Notes: generated by a model from the sequence alone, not told the origin. A DNA stretch of 64,000 nucleotides from Bacillus salacetis (GCF_003581585.1 NZ_QXIR01000003.1:62001-126000), one strand, 5' to 3'. Positions 9,417 to 19,418 are shown, counted from the first letter of the stretch. Numbers and translations are program-made.

Positions 9417-9424
9417 TTTGTTAA

Positions 9425-9690
9425 AAATACACCAAAAAAGCATACAAAAAAGCCCTCATCCCTGGTCAGGGACGAGAGCTTGCTCGCGGTACCACCCTGG
9501 TTATGGACCTGTTAAAAACAGAATCCATCACTCTGGAGCCTTAACGCGGCGAACGGCAGCTTTACTGCACTCTGGATTAGCGTTCTGTTATCCTTCACCT
9601 GGAATTCCTTTCAGCCTGGGAAATTCCTCTCTTCCGTGCCAATGCACTCAGATGGACTATAACATACTCGATCTTTCGTCGATTTGGTTT
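9425..9690 (-). promoter_or_regulatory. T-box leader (alanine) of alaS
   Basis: On minus the leader has stem I with an AGTA element (GATCGAGTATG), then the 3' side of the specifier loop (GAACGCTA). The likely specifier GCT (Ala) is at 9581-9579. The T-box core GGTGGTACCGCG is at about 9497-9486. A terminator follows in which GCTCTCGTCCCTG pairs with CAGGGATGAGGGC and is followed by TTTTTTG. Uncharged tRNA-Ala would stabilise the antiterminator. The specifier assignment is by alignment to the usual architecture, not folding. Confidence 0.92.
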
Positions 9691-9711
9691 GTGTTTTATT
9701 GTATAAGTCGA

Positions 9712-9740
9712 ATTATAGAAATATCATCGCTATTTGTCAA
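9712..9740 (-). promoter_or_regulatory. Consensus sigma-A promoter of the alaS T-box operon
   Basis: On minus, TTGACA (9735-9740), a 17 bp spacer and TATAAT (9712-9717): a perfect match to the vegetative consensus, directly upstream of the T-box. Confidence 0.95.
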
Positions 9741-9773
9741 TCTGAACCGTGCAAAAAAAGAAAAATTTATTTA

Positions 9774-10850
9774 TCAGGGAGCTTCCCTCGCTGTAAAATG
9801 GGTGCGCGCATGGATGATGGCTACTTTCAGCATTGCGAGAAGCGGAACAGCTACAATCAAGCCAAGCACCCCTCCGACTTCACCTCCTATGATCAGAGCT
9901 GCCATAATAAAAAGCGGATGCATGTGCAGGCTTTTGCCGACTATCAATGGGGACAGGATATTCCCTTCGAGGAACTGAAGAACAAAAACAATCACAACCA
10001 CCTTAATGATCATCTCATTGGATATCGTGCTTGCTACAATGGCGGCCGGTACGGCACCGATCACCGGGCCAAAATAGGGGATGACATTGGTGATACCGAC
10101 AATGATGCCAAGCAGCAGCGGATATTTCATATCGAACATCCAAAAAGACAGCGCTGCAAGAGTGCCGATTATCAAGCAAACCAATAACTGCCCCCTGATG
10201 TACCCGCCAAGCGATTCATCCAGATCCCTCAAAAAACTTCCTGCACTATTTCTCCATCTTTTTGGCGTCAGCCTTGTCGCAGTTTTTTTCACTGTAGGAA
10301 AATCCTTTAATAAATAAAAGGAGATGAAGGGAACAATCGCAAACAGCAGCAAACTGTTCATCACTTTTAGGACACCCGACAGGACCAGTGCAACAATCCC
10401 ATTCAGCCATTTCTCGAACCTCTCAATTCGGGAGTCAAGTTGCTGCTGGATGCCGTCTGGCCAAGTTGAGGTCTGCCTTTGAATATAATCCAGCCAGCGC
10501 TGGTACTGATCCGTATAGAGCGGGGCATTTTCCGCCAAATCCTTGAGTTGATGAATGATGATGGGAATCCCTTTGTAAACAGCATAGCCCAAACCGCCAA
10601 AGAATAAGATATAGATCAACAATATGGCGATTCCCCTGTGGATTCCGGCTTCGAACAACTTTTCGACGACGGGATGGAGGAGATAGGTAATGAAACCGCC
10701 AAGAAGAAACGGGATAATTCCTATGATGATGACACTTAAAACAGGCTTCCATACAGGATGCAGCAGGTAGAGTATATAAAAAGTGATCACTGCAAGGAGG
10801 GTGATCGCCAGCCGGTATAGCCATCTTATATATGTGCTGTTGTTTTTCAT
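9774..10850 (-). CDS. yrrI: AI-2E family membrane transporter (YrrI)
   Basis: The 358 aa polytopic protein has about eight transmembrane segments. They occur at the N-terminus (pairs around 9-28, 32-54, 60-80), in the middle (about 150-175) and in a C-terminal cluster (about 205-340). The family (PF01594) includes TqsA-type exporters; the substrate here is unknown. The start at 10850 is chosen because AAGGAGGGGAAGG lies just before this ATG; the longer frame would translate the ribosome-binding site itself. It ends only 34 bp before the alaS promoter. The position upstream of alaS matches B. subtilis yrrI. Confidence 0.88.
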   Translation of the reverse strand: MKNNSTYIRWLYRLAITLLAVITFYILYLLHPVWKPVLSVIIIGIIPFLLGGFITYLLHPVVEKLFEAGIHRGIAILLIYILFFGGLGYAVYKGIPIIIHQLKDLAENAPLYTDQYQRWLDYIQRQTSTWPDGIQQQLDSRIERFEKWLNGIVALVLSGVLKVMNSLLLFAIVPFISFYLLKDFPTVKKTATRLTPKRWRNSAGSFLRDLDESLGGYIRGQLLVCLIIGTLAALSFWMFDMKYPLLLGIIVGITNVIPYFGPVIGAVPAAIVASTISNEMIIKVVVIVFVLQFLEGNILSPLIVGKSLHMHPLFIMAALIIGGEVGGVLGLIVAVPLLAMLKVAIIHARTHFTAREAP

Positions 10851-11110
10851 CCTTCCCCTCCTTTTCACTCACGTATTGACTACTACTTAATGTGGGCAAA
10901 AAAAAGGAAACCATTCAGTATAGTTTAATAATAAAGGGGTGAAAGGGAATGAGAAAAAGCCATATATAAAGAATTGCTCCTTCAGCTTTTACACCGGCAG
11001 TTTCTCTTGTCCTGTCCCAGTTCGTGTACCCGCCTCTATGCAGTGTTTGAAACAAATTTGAAACCCGGAGAAAAAACTCTGGAAAGTGAATCAGGATAGG
11101 ATAATAATGA

Positions 11111-11141
11111 AAAAAGCAGAGGGAAGCCCCCCTGCTTTTAA
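11111..11141 (-). terminator. Terminator overlapping the end of yrzQ
   Basis: AAAAGCAG pairs with CTGCTTTT around a G/C-rich loop, followed on minus by TTTTTTCATT. The first arm starts at the yrzQ stop codon. The remaining gap up to yrrI (10851-11110) shows only a weak possible -10 (TATACT near 10918) and no gene. Confidence 0.8.
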
Positions 11142-11269
11142 AACATCTTCTTAATTTGTTTCCGCATCTTCTTCATGTTCCGCCCGCTCATCATGTTCGT
11201 ACGGCTGGAGTACATGGTTGCGGCAATTCCTGCTCCGAAAGCAATCATGGAGGTCATTGTTTTGTTCAA
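11138..11269 (-). CDS. yrzQ: Small DUF3918-type protein (YrzQ-like), 43 aa
   Basis: A 43-codon reading frame starts at TTG (11267-11269) after GGAAGAGGTGGGTACC. It encodes LNKTMTSMIAFGAGIAATMY followed by a Met/Lys/Arg-rich tail ending KQIKKMF. One hydrophobic stretch (residues 5-20) and a basic tail suggest a small membrane-associated protein. Size and sequence fit the DUF3918/YrzQ proteins that sit between recD2 and yrrI in Bacillus. The stop flows straight into a terminator. The function is unknown. The TTG start and small size lower certainty slightly. Confidence 0.82.
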   Translation of the reverse strand: MNKTMTSMIAFGAGIAATMYSSRTNMMSGRNMKKMRKQIKKMF

Positions 11270-11285
11270 GGTACCCACCTCTTCC

Positions 11286-11471
11286 TTAACTTAATTGGCG
11301 GTCTTCCTCGTCAAACAAGTCATCTAAAGAGCTAAGTGTTCCATCTTCCTCGACCTGATGTGTGTGAATCACACCTTTGGTGATTGAAAGTTCGATAAAG
11401 CATTTCCAGCAGTAATACTGGTTTATCCCAATCTTGCCTATATCCTTGCTTTGACAATTTGGACATTTCAT
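11286..11471 (-). CDS. yrzR: Small zinc-ribbon protein (YrzR-like), 61 aa
   Basis: It begins MKCPNCQSKDIGKIGINQYYCWKCF: two CxxC pairs (Cys3/6 and Cys21/24) form a likely zinc ribbon. The C-terminal half is acidic (HQVEEDGTLSSLDDLFDEE). The ATG is preceded by AAGGGGTGG. It precedes yrzQ by 16 bp, probably in one transcript. It matches the B. subtilis YrzR type from memory. The function is unknown; nucleic-acid or protein binding is a guess from the fold. Confidence 0.82.
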   Translation of the reverse strand: MKCPNCQSKDIGKIGINQYYCWKCFIELSITKGVIHTHQVEEDGTLSSLDDLFDEEDRQLS

Positions 11472-11680
11472 TACTCAGCCACCCCTTTAAATCCGAGGCA
11501 TCGACCAGTTCCCAGGCAGCTGCAGCCTGTTCAAACGTCAATCTTTGCCATCAATTCCAGTAGCCAGTATGTCCAAATTATCAAAAGCTTATTCAATGTT
11601 TCAGCTTTACGAGGAAGAACGGCGCCATAGTTGTAAATATACCCGGAGGTTAACACCGGATACTAATATGGTTCGCTTTA

Positions 11681-14077
11681 TCAAAGGAAATCATAAGGTG
11701 TAACGTTTTCCATTCCGATCATCGGATCTGTCAGCAGCATTTCCCCCAGCTTATCTTTCGGCTGAGGTTCATCATCAGGGATCGATTCCGCCTCGTCATC
11801 CTCAGAATTTATTCCTTTAAGTTTTTGAAAAAGGGTCGTCAGTCTCTGAACGTCTTCTTCCCTTTCCACGCCCATCCGCAGGGCTTGTTCCTCACCGCAG
11901 AGAATCAATGCATTCCTGCTTCTGGTGATGGCCGTATAGAGGAGGTTCCGCCGCAGCATCCTGAAGTAACTTTTGACAACAGGCAGGATGACAATCGGGA
12001 ATTCGCTTCCCTGTGACTTATGGATGGAACAGCAATACGCAAGTGTGATTTGATTGAGTTCCTGCCGCGTGTAGGTGACCTCATTTCCTTCAAAGGAGAC
12101 CACTACCATATCCTGCTTTTCTGTGTTTTCCTTAGCATAAAAAATGGAAATCACTTCACCGATATCACCATTGAAGACATTGCTTTCCGGTTGGTTGACG
12201 AGTTGCAGCACTTTATCGCCAATTCTGTATTTCGTATCTCCGAATGCAATTTCTTTACGGCTTCCGTCGTTGCTGTTGAATATTTCCTGAAGCATGATAT
12301 TCAGGTTGTCAATGCCGGCTGGTCCTCTGTACATAGGCGCCAGCACCTGAATCTCCTTCGCGGTGTATCCTTTCGATTTCGCATTTTTGACCACTTTCTC
12401 CACAACCTCCGCAATCTGTGAAGCCGTACATTTGATAAAGGAGCGGTCTTTCTGCGGCTGGAGCAAATTGGACGGTAGTCTGCCCGCTTTCATATCATGG
12501 GCCATCTCGATTATGGAAGACCCTTCTTCCTGACGGTAAATGTCAGTCAACCGAACGGTCGGGATGACTTCCGAACGGAGCAGGTCCTTCAAGACCTGTC
12601 CCGGACCTACAGAAGGAAGTTGATCTTCATCTCCTACAAGCACTACCTGAATATCATCAGGCAGGGCTTTGAAAAGCTGATTGGCAAGCCACGTATCGAC
12701 CATTGACATCTCATCGACAATCAGGAGTTTTCCCTGAATGGAACGCTCTTCGTCATAGTCAAAGCCGTCCATCCCATTCCATCCAAGAAGCCTGTGGATC
12801 GTCCCCGCAGGAAGGCCGGTGGATTCGGTCATCCTTTTCGCGGCCCTTCCTGTAGGTGCAGCAAGAAGGACAGGGAATGGCTCGTCTTTGTAATCCTTTG
12901 GATCAAGGGAACAGCCGTGAAGTTCACTATAAAGCTCGACGATCCCCTTAATGACAGTCGTCTTTCCTGTCCCGGGGCCTCCTGTCAACAGCATCATCGG
13001 AGACATTAAAGCTGTCTCAATGGCTTCTTTTTGAGTCGGAGCGTATTGAACCTGCAGTCTTTCTTCCAGACCTCCAAGAGCCATCAGGAACTCAGATTGG
13101 GGAAATTGGTCTGTATATTGATCCTGGGAAAGGAGCCGTTCGATATTCGTTATCAGCCCTTTTTCGGAGAAAAATAAAGAAGGAAGATATATCCTTCGTT
13201 CTTCACCGATGATTTTCCCTTCTTCCTGCAGCTTTATGACTTCACGGGAAATATCATCGAAGCTGATTCGTTCACTTTGGCTTTTTTCGAGAAGGGATTT
13301 CACGTTGGTCAACAGGGTTTCGGCATCCAGGTAGACATGGCCTTCCTGCAGGCAGTTATGTTCGAGGGTATAGAGACAGCCGGCTTTTATCCTGTCGGGA
13401 TGACTTCCGGTGATGCCAAGCTTGCTGCCCAATTCATCCGCACGGCCAAATCCGATCCCTTCAATATCCTCAACCAGTTTATAAGGGTTCTTCTGCAGAA
13501 TTTCGAGAGCTTGTTCCTTATATGCTTGATAGATTTTCATGGAAATCTGCGGACCGAACCCGTAGCCGTTAAGGTTGATCATTACTCGCTCGAGGCCTTG
13601 GTGTTCCACCAGGGAATCGTAGAGCGCCTTTGCCTTTTCCGGGGGCAGTTTCGGTATGTCATCGAGCAGGGAAGGGCTTTCCAGTATCTTGCTGATTGCA
13701 TTCTCGCCCAGTTGTTCCACAATTTTCTCAGCTGTCTTCTTGCCTATTCCTTTAAACAGTTCACTTGAAAGATAATCAACGATTCCTTGTTTCGTCTGGG
13801 GGATTTCTTTCTTGAATCGCTGCGCATGAAATTGCATGCCAAACCTTGGATGGTCCTTGAATGCACCATGGAATACATAGGTTTCCTGTTCATGGATCTT
13901 TGGAAAATGGCCGGTGACAACTGCTTCCTTATCCTCATATTGGGCATTGGTCGACTCAACCCTGATCCGGATGACAGAGTAAAGGTTGCTTTCATTGTGG
14001 AAAATGGTGACAAGATGTTTACCCTTTATATAGATTTCGTTGTCATCGAAAAGTTCTAACGAGTCCTGCCTGCTCAT
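11681..14077 (-). CDS. recD2: ATP-dependent RecD2 DNA helicase (YrrC)
   Basis: This superfamily 1B 5'-to-3' helicase helps protect replication forks and repair DNA independently of RecBCD in Bacillus. At 798 aa it is typical. An N-terminal OB-like region (1-90) precedes helix-hairpin-helix repeats (about 95-225, with FKGIGKKTAEKIV and IEGIGFGRADELG). Walker A TGGPGTGKT is at 365-373. Walker B VDEMSM, VGDEDQLPSVGPG and the C-terminal motif HKSQGSEFP complete the motor. The ATG is preceded by AAGGGGGGATTCTAA. It lies 23 bp after the TPR gene yrrB. Confidence 0.95.
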   Translation of the reverse strand: MSRQDSLELFDDNEIYIKGKHLVTIFHNESNLYSVIRIRVESTNAQYEDKEAVVTGHFPKIHEQETYVFHGAFKDHPRFGMQFHAQRFKKEIPQTKQGIVDYLSSELFKGIGKKTAEKIVEQLGENAISKILESPSLLDDIPKLPPEKAKALYDSLVEHQGLERVMINLNGYGFGPQISMKIYQAYKEQALEILQKNPYKLVEDIEGIGFGRADELGSKLGITGSHPDRIKAGCLYTLEHNCLQEGHVYLDAETLLTNVKSLLEKSQSERISFDDISREVIKLQEEGKIIGEERRIYLPSLFFSEKGLITNIERLLSQDQYTDQFPQSEFLMALGGLEERLQVQYAPTQKEAIETALMSPMMLLTGGPGTGKTTVIKGIVELYSELHGCSLDPKDYKDEPFPVLLAAPTGRAAKRMTESTGLPAGTIHRLLGWNGMDGFDYDEERSIQGKLLIVDEMSMVDTWLANQLFKALPDDIQVVLVGDEDQLPSVGPGQVLKDLLRSEVIPTVRLTDIYRQEEGSSIIEMAHDMKAGRLPSNLLQPQKDRSFIKCTASQIAEVVEKVVKNAKSKGYTAKEIQVLAPMYRGPAGIDNLNIMLQEIFNSNDGSRKEIAFGDTKYRIGDKVLQLVNQPESNVFNGDIGEVISIFYAKENTEKQDMVVVSFEGNEVTYTRQELNQITLAYCCSIHKSQGSEFPIVILPVVKSYFRMLRRNLLYTAITRSRNALILCGEEQALRMGVEREEDVQRLTTLFQKLKGINSEDDEAESIPDDEPQPKDKLGEMLLTDPMIGMENVTPYDFL

Positions 14078-14100
14078 TTAGAATCCCCCCTTGTTTCTGC

Positions 14101-14766
14101 TTAGTTATCTTCTTTCAACTGATCAATCATTTTCAAGCCGTAACCAGCAAGCATATGATCCGGCTGGACTTCTATCGCCTTTTCAAAACAGCTTCTTGCT
14201 TTTTCAGCATCATCTTCATAGCCCGCATAGGCAACACCCAGATTATAATACGCATCTGCATGTCCGGGATCTTGATTAACGACGATTTTCAACTGGTCTA
14301 TCGCCTCTTTATAAGCTTCCGTTTTTGCAAGGCACAGTCCGTATTGGAAACGTGCATCAGTATCCTCTCCGTTCAGTTCAACGCTTCTCATCAGGTATGG
14401 AAGCGCTAATCTCGGCTGTTCCAAATTAACAAGGGAAATGCCCAGCATGAAAAAGACATCTGCATTTTCAAGCCCTTTTTTGACAGCCGTTTCAAAGGCT
14501 TCTTTTGCTGCATCGAAATTTTCTCCACTGAAGTACAGGTTGCCCAGTGAATAATAAGCCGAGGCTGCTTCTTCATCAAGAGAGATGGCCCTTTTTAGAA
14601 ACTTCTCCGCTTTTTCATTTTCTCCTACTGATAGAAGGACATTTCCAAAGTTTATGTATGCAACAGGATCTGTTGGATTTTCTTCAATCGCTTCCGTGAA
14701 AAACTTGACTGCCTCTTCCACCTTTCCTTCTTGAAGAAGCTGGATTCCTTTTAAATTTTTATCCAT
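14101..14766 (-). CDS. yrrB: Tetratricopeptide repeat protein (YrrB)
   Basis: The 221 aa protein is built almost wholly of about six TPR units, for example DPVAYINFGNVLLSVGENEK, AASAYYSLGNLYFSGENFDA and HADAYYNLGVAYAGYEDDAE. There is no signal peptide or membrane segment, so it is probably a cytoplasmic scaffold. The start at 14766 fits AGAGGTG upstream; the longer frame starts inside that site. The order mnmA-yrrB-recD2 is conserved with B. subtilis. The partners are unknown; the neighbourhood suggests tRNA modification or DNA repair. Confidence 0.9.
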   Translation of the reverse strand: MDKNLKGIQLLQEGKVEEAVKFFTEAIEENPTDPVAYINFGNVLLSVGENEKAEKFLKRAISLDEEAASAYYSLGNLYFSGENFDAAKEAFETAVKKGLENADVFFMLGISLVNLEQPRLALPYLMRSVELNGEDTDARFQYGLCLAKTEAYKEAIDQLKIVVNQDPGHADAYYNLGVAYAGYEDDAEKARSCFEKAIEVQPDHMLAGYGLKMIDQLKEDN

Positions 14767-14853
14767 ATGTAACACCTCTGGTTCGTTGATTTGTGTTTCG
14801 GTTTATTTCCCTAGTATATCATAACAGCTTGTTCGCTTAGAAAAGCCCTATAC

Positions 14854-14894
14854 AAAAATAAAAGGCTAACCAGATATCCAATCTGATTAACCTT
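14854..14894 (-). terminator. Terminator after mnmA
   Basis: A 12 bp stem (14863-14874 with 14882-14893, two G-T pairs) lies 8 bp past the mnmA stop and is followed by TTTTATTTTTG on minus. Confidence 0.85.
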
Positions 14895-14901
14895 GAGATG
14901 A

Positions 14902-16095
<1,194 letters not shown>

Positions 16096-16137
16096 CTAAT
16101 ACAAACTGCCGGGGAAGACAAGAGATTGAGCTCTGCC

Positions 16138-17280
16138 TTATTTTCTCAGGCGATTGACAACCTTGGCGACTTCTTTGGCTGTTTGAATGATATCCTCTTT
16201 TGTATTCGTAATACCGAAGCTGAAGCGGATTGAATTTCTCAGACGCTCAGAGTCTTTGCCGAACATAGCAAGCAGAACATGGGAAGGTTCAATGGATCCT
16301 GCTGTGCAGGCAGAGCCGCTGGAGACAGCGATGCCTGCTAAATCCAAATTCACCAGCATCGACTCGACGTCGGTTCCAGGGAAGCTGAGGTTCAGGACGT
16401 GCGGAAGCGAATGTTCCAAGTTTCCATTCAAGTAGAATTCAACTTCTTCCTCTTTTAGCGACTCCATTAATATCTTCTTAAATTCTTTATATTCTTCAGC
16501 TTTTTTATCCATCTCTTCCTGAGACAGCCTGATTGCTTCAGCCATCCCGACAAGTGACGGCAGATTTTCGGTCCCTGCCCTCCGCTTTCGTTCCTGTTCG
16601 CCGCCAAACATTTTGGCCTCAATGGGAACATCTTTTCTTACATACAGAAAGCCGGCCCCTTTTGGTCCGTTGATTTTGTGCGATGAGATGGAAAGCAAAT
16701 CTATGTTTTGAGCTTGGACATCTATTTTAATCAAACCGAAAGCCTGGACTGCGTCTGTGTGCAGCAATACTCCCCGGCTTCTGGTCAGTTCCCCGATTTC
16801 AGAAATCGGCTGAACGGCTCCGATTTCATTATTGCCGTACATGATACTGACTAAAATGGTGTCATCTCTTAAAGAAGCTTCGACATCTTTGACAGAAACC
16901 AGCCCCTGTTCATCCACCGGCAAATAGGTGACTTCAAATCCTTCTTTCTCCAGCTGGGCACAGGTATGGAGTACGGCATGGTGCTCGATGGAAGTTGTGA
17001 TGATATGCCTGCCTTTTTCTTTCAGCGCATGGGCAGTACCGGACAACGCCAAATTATCAGCCTCCGTGCCTCCGCTTGTAAAAATAATTTCATTGAACCC
17101 TGCTCCTATACTTTTAGCTGCCGCCATACGGGCATTGTCCAGCTGATGTCTGGCATCCCTTCCGGAAGAATGGATACTGGATGGATTTCCGAACGTGCCT
17201 TTCATAGCTTCTGTCATTACTTCAATAACCCGGGGATCCATCGGGGCGGTCGCCGCATTATCGAGATAAATCGTGTTCAT
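16138..17280 (-). CDS. yrvO: Cysteine desulfurase (YrvO type, MnmA sulfur donor)
   Basis: This PLP enzyme removes sulfur from cysteine to give an enzyme persulfide; in B. subtilis YrvO feeds MnmA. The 380 aa protein has the N-terminal YLDNAATAPMDP, the PLP-binding Lys in SISSHKINGPKGAG and the mobile catalytic Cys in AVSSGSACTAGS. The second of two nearby ATGs (17280) is chosen because GGAGG then has a 7 nt spacing. It lies 15 bp after cymR, so desulfurase and sulfur regulator are probably co-transcribed. A second, nadB-linked desulfurase lies at 60491. Confidence 0.95.
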   Translation of the reverse strand: MNTIYLDNAATAPMDPRVIEVMTEAMKGTFGNPSSIHSSGRDARHQLDNARMAAAKSIGAGFNEIIFTSGGTEADNLALSGTAHALKEKGRHIITTSIEHHAVLHTCAQLEKEGFEVTYLPVDEQGLVSVKDVEASLRDDTILVSIMYGNNEIGAVQPISEIGELTRSRGVLLHTDAVQAFGLIKIDVQAQNIDLLSISSHKINGPKGAGFLYVRKDVPIEAKMFGGEQERKRRAGTENLPSLVGMAEAIRLSQEEMDKKAEEYKEFKKILMESLKEEEVEFYLNGNLEHSLPHVLNLSFPGTDVESMLVNLDLAGIAVSSGSACTAGSIEPSHVLLAMFGKDSERLRNSIRFSFGITNTKEDIIQTAKEVAKVVNRLRK

Positions 17281-17295
17281 AGTCATTCCTCCAAA

Positions 17296-17715
17296 TTAAA
17301 TATAAAACATATAGGCATCTGACTCGCCTTCGTCAGTATAGCTTGCAAGGTCTTCTATCGTGGTATTATCCAACACTTCTTTAACTGCGTCCCTGATTCT
17401 CATCCAGAGTTCACGTTTTGCAGGCTCTTCATCTTCAATGCCCTCGACCGGGGAAATCGGTCCCTCAAGGATCCGGATTATATCTCCTGCCGTTATTTGT
17501 GCAGGTTCATTCCCCAGGATATAACCTCCGTATGCACCCCTGATGCTTTTAACAAGCCCTGCGTTCCTCAATGGAGCCACAAGTTGTTCAAGGTAATGTT
17601 CTGATAAATTCTGCGCTTTGGCAATCGCCTTCAAGGAAGTCGGGCCTTCCCCATGCCTCTTTGCGAGCTCAATCATAATGGTCAATCCATAGCGTCCTTT
17701 AGTAGAAATCTTCAT
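17296..17715 (-). CDS. cymR: Rrf2-family regulator CymR (cysteine metabolism)
   Basis: The 139 aa Rrf2 protein has an N-terminal winged helix-turn-helix (MKISTKGRYGLTIMIELAKR to SEHYLEQLVAPLRNAG). In place of a three-cysteine Fe-S cluster motif it has the acidic loop EGIEDEEPA, as expected for CymR, which does not carry a cluster. CymR with CysK represses cysteine and sulfur uptake genes when cysteine is plentiful. It lies directly before yrvO and mnmA as in B. subtilis. A strong promoter lies upstream at 17831-17859. Confidence 0.94.
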   Translation of the reverse strand: MKISTKGRYGLTIMIELAKRHGEGPTSLKAIAKAQNLSEHYLEQLVAPLRNAGLVKSIRGAYGGYILGNEPAQITAGDIIRILEGPISPVEGIEDEEPAKRELWMRIRDAVKEVLDNTTIEDLASYTDEGESDAYMFYI

Positions 17716-17830
17716 AACTCTCGCCCCTCAATCTATCTTTCATAAGATCGTATTGGTAGTTGTTTTTCATCTATCTTTCCTATGATATAACGGTCTATAT
17801 CAACTATGATTTCCTATAGTAACTTTTGTC

Positions 17831-17859
17831 ATTATAGCACAATCGAAAGGCTCTGTTAA
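17831..17859 (-). promoter_or_regulatory. Sigma-A promoter of cymR
   Basis: On minus, TTAACA (17854-17859), a 17 bp spacer and TATAAT (17831-17836). The -35 box ends 4 bp from the edge of MITE-like copy B (17864). Confidence 0.82.
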
Positions 17860-17863
17860 AAAA

Positions 17864-18056
17864 GGCTGTTTTCGCAAATATTGCTGCTTTCGGAAAAATC
17901 CCAGGTGACGGATTTCCCCCCTGTAATACAAAGGTTTTACTTTCGAAAAAGCACGAGCAGCTCTTTTCTTTCCTGCTCACAGGGGTTTTCACGACAATTT
18001 ACAAGGATATTATATGAAATTTATATTTAATAGCAACAAAGTTTACGAAAAGAGCC
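17864..18056 (+). mobile_element. MITE-like element copy B, between cymR and rarA promoters
   Basis: This 193 bp copy runs from GGCTGTTTTCGCAAATATTG to TTTACGAAAAGAGCC. The internal sequence (ACGAGCAGCTCTTTTC, TTTCCTGCTCAC) is nearly identical to copies A, D and E. No clear target duplication remains. It separates the two divergent promoters without disrupting either. Confidence 0.88.
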
Positions 18057-18082
18057 GTCCTGCGGATGCCATCGTTTCAATG

Positions 18083-18111
18083 TTGGGCAGAATGTGATAA
18101 ATTAATAAAAT
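18083..18111 (+). promoter_or_regulatory. Probable sigma-A promoter of rarA
   Basis: TTGGGC (18083-18088), a 17 bp spacer and TAAAAT (18106-18111), about 30 bp before the rarA ATG. Confidence 0.6.
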
Positions 18112-18140
18112 AATGAGAACGCCAGTTTGGAGAGATAAAT

Positions 18141-19412
18141 ATGAGCATCAAACCATTGGCCTATCGCATGAGGCCGCGAACCATAAATGAAGTCATCGGC
18201 CAGCAGCACCTTGTGGGTGAAGGAAAAATCATAGATAGAATGGTCAAAGCCAAGCAGCTTTCTTCCATGATTTTGTACGGTCCGCCCGGCATCGGAAAAA
18301 CATCGATTGCGAGCGCGATTGCCGGCAGCACCAATTACGCATTCAGGACCCTCAACGCGGTTACGAATAATAAAAAGGATATGGCGGTGATTGCAGAGGA
18401 AGCCAAGATGTCCGGAAAAGTCATTCTGCTTCTGGATGAGGTCCACCGCCTGGATAAAGCCAAGCAGGATTTTCTGCTTCCATACCTTGAAAACGGCATG
18501 ATCACATTGATTGGAGCTACAACCAGCAACCCTTACCATGCAATCAATCCGGCCATCCGATCACGATGCCAGATATTTGAATTGAAGCCTTTGTCTGCCG
18601 AGGATATGAAACTTGCTCTGGAAAATGCGATTAAGGATGAAGAGCGGGGGCTTGGAAAGCAAAACATTTCAGTCACCGAGGAGGCGCTCCTTCACTTTGC
18701 ACGAGCCAGCAGCGGGGATGTGAGAAGCTCCTTGAACGCCCTTGAGCTCGCCGCCCTTTCAACAAAGCCCACGGAAGAAGGGATTGTTGAAATTAATGTG
18801 GAGACCGCTGAAGAATGCCTTCAGAAAAAAAGCTTTTCCCATGATAAAGACGGAGATGCACATTATGATGTTCTCAGCGGTTTTCAAAAATCCATCAGGG
18901 GAAGCGATGTGAATGCGGCCCTCCATTACCTGGGAAGGCTCTTGGAAGCGGGGGATATGCCAAGCATCACCAGAAGACTTCTGGTGATCGCCTATGAAGA
19001 TATTGGATTAGCCAGCCCGCAAGCCGGACAAAGAACCCTGGCGGCGGTGGAAACAGCTGAAAAAATCGGTTTTCCTGAAGCAAGAATCCCTCTCGCTAAT
19101 GCTGTCATCGAGCTGTGCCTTTCTCCAAAATCCAACACGGCAATCAGTGCAATCGATGCCGCGTTAAAGGATATCAGGAGCGGAAGGAACGGGGAAGTGC
19201 CTGCACACCTGAAGGATGCCCATTACGCTGGAGCCAAGGAATTGGGAAGGGGGATCGAGTACAAGTATCCCCACGACTATCCATCTGGATGGGTCAAACA
19301 GCAATATCTGCCGGATACTCTCAAAAATGCCCGCTATTATGAACCGAAGGAGACTGGTAAATTCGAGACGGCGATCTCCCAGGTTTATAAAAAAATTATG
19401 GGACAGAAATAA
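18141..19412 (+). CDS. rarA: Replication-associated recombination ATPase RarA (MgsA, YrvN)
   Basis: This AAA+ ATPase, related to RuvB and the clamp loader, acts at stalled replication forks. The protein is 423 aa. Walker A GPPGIGKT is at residues 47-54, Walker B LLLDEVHR follows, then sensor 1 GATTSNPYHAINPAIRSRC with the arginine finger. The C-terminal MgsA tetramerisation domain includes LARRLLVIAYEDIG-like text (RRLLVIAYEDIGLASPQA) and a terminal KYPHDYPSGWVKQQYLPD. The start has GGAGAGATAAAT upstream. It is divergent from cymR, as in B. subtilis. Confidence 0.96.
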   Translation: MSIKPLAYRMRPRTINEVIGQQHLVGEGKIIDRMVKAKQLSSMILYGPPGIGKTSIASAIAGSTNYAFRTLNAVTNNKKDMAVIAEEAKMSGKVILLLDEVHRLDKAKQDFLLPYLENGMITLIGATTSNPYHAINPAIRSRCQIFELKPLSAEDMKLALENAIKDEERGLGKQNISVTEEALLHFARASSGDVRSSLNALELAALSTKPTEEGIVEINVETAEECLQKKSFSHDKDGDAHYDVLSGFQKSIRGSDVNAALHYLGRLLEAGDMPSITRRLLVIAYEDIGLASPQAGQRTLAAVETAEKIGFPEARIPLANAVIELCLSPKSNTAISAIDAALKDIRSGRNGEVPAHLKDAHYAGAKELGRGIEYKYPHDYPSGWVKQQYLPDTLKNARYYEPKETGKFETAISQVYKKIMGQK

Positions 19413-19418
19413 CATTCG

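Noticed and set aside
10935-10970. Tiny plus-strand frame ATGAGAAAAAGCCATATA after a good GGGGTGAAAGGG site
   Set aside because: Only six codons; no family or conservation can be argued.
11332-11541. Open frame starting TTGACGTTTGAACAGG with a protein-like N-terminus, overlapping yrzR
   Set aside because: It overlaps the zinc-ribbon gene in another frame, ends in unlikely composition and has no good ribosome-binding site. The start of yrzR and its AAGGGGTGG site explain the region better.
13744-14059. Frames on both strands inside recD2, and similar frames inside alaS, secDF, safA and nadB
   Set aside because: They are shadows of strongly coding genes with no independent start signals or family features.
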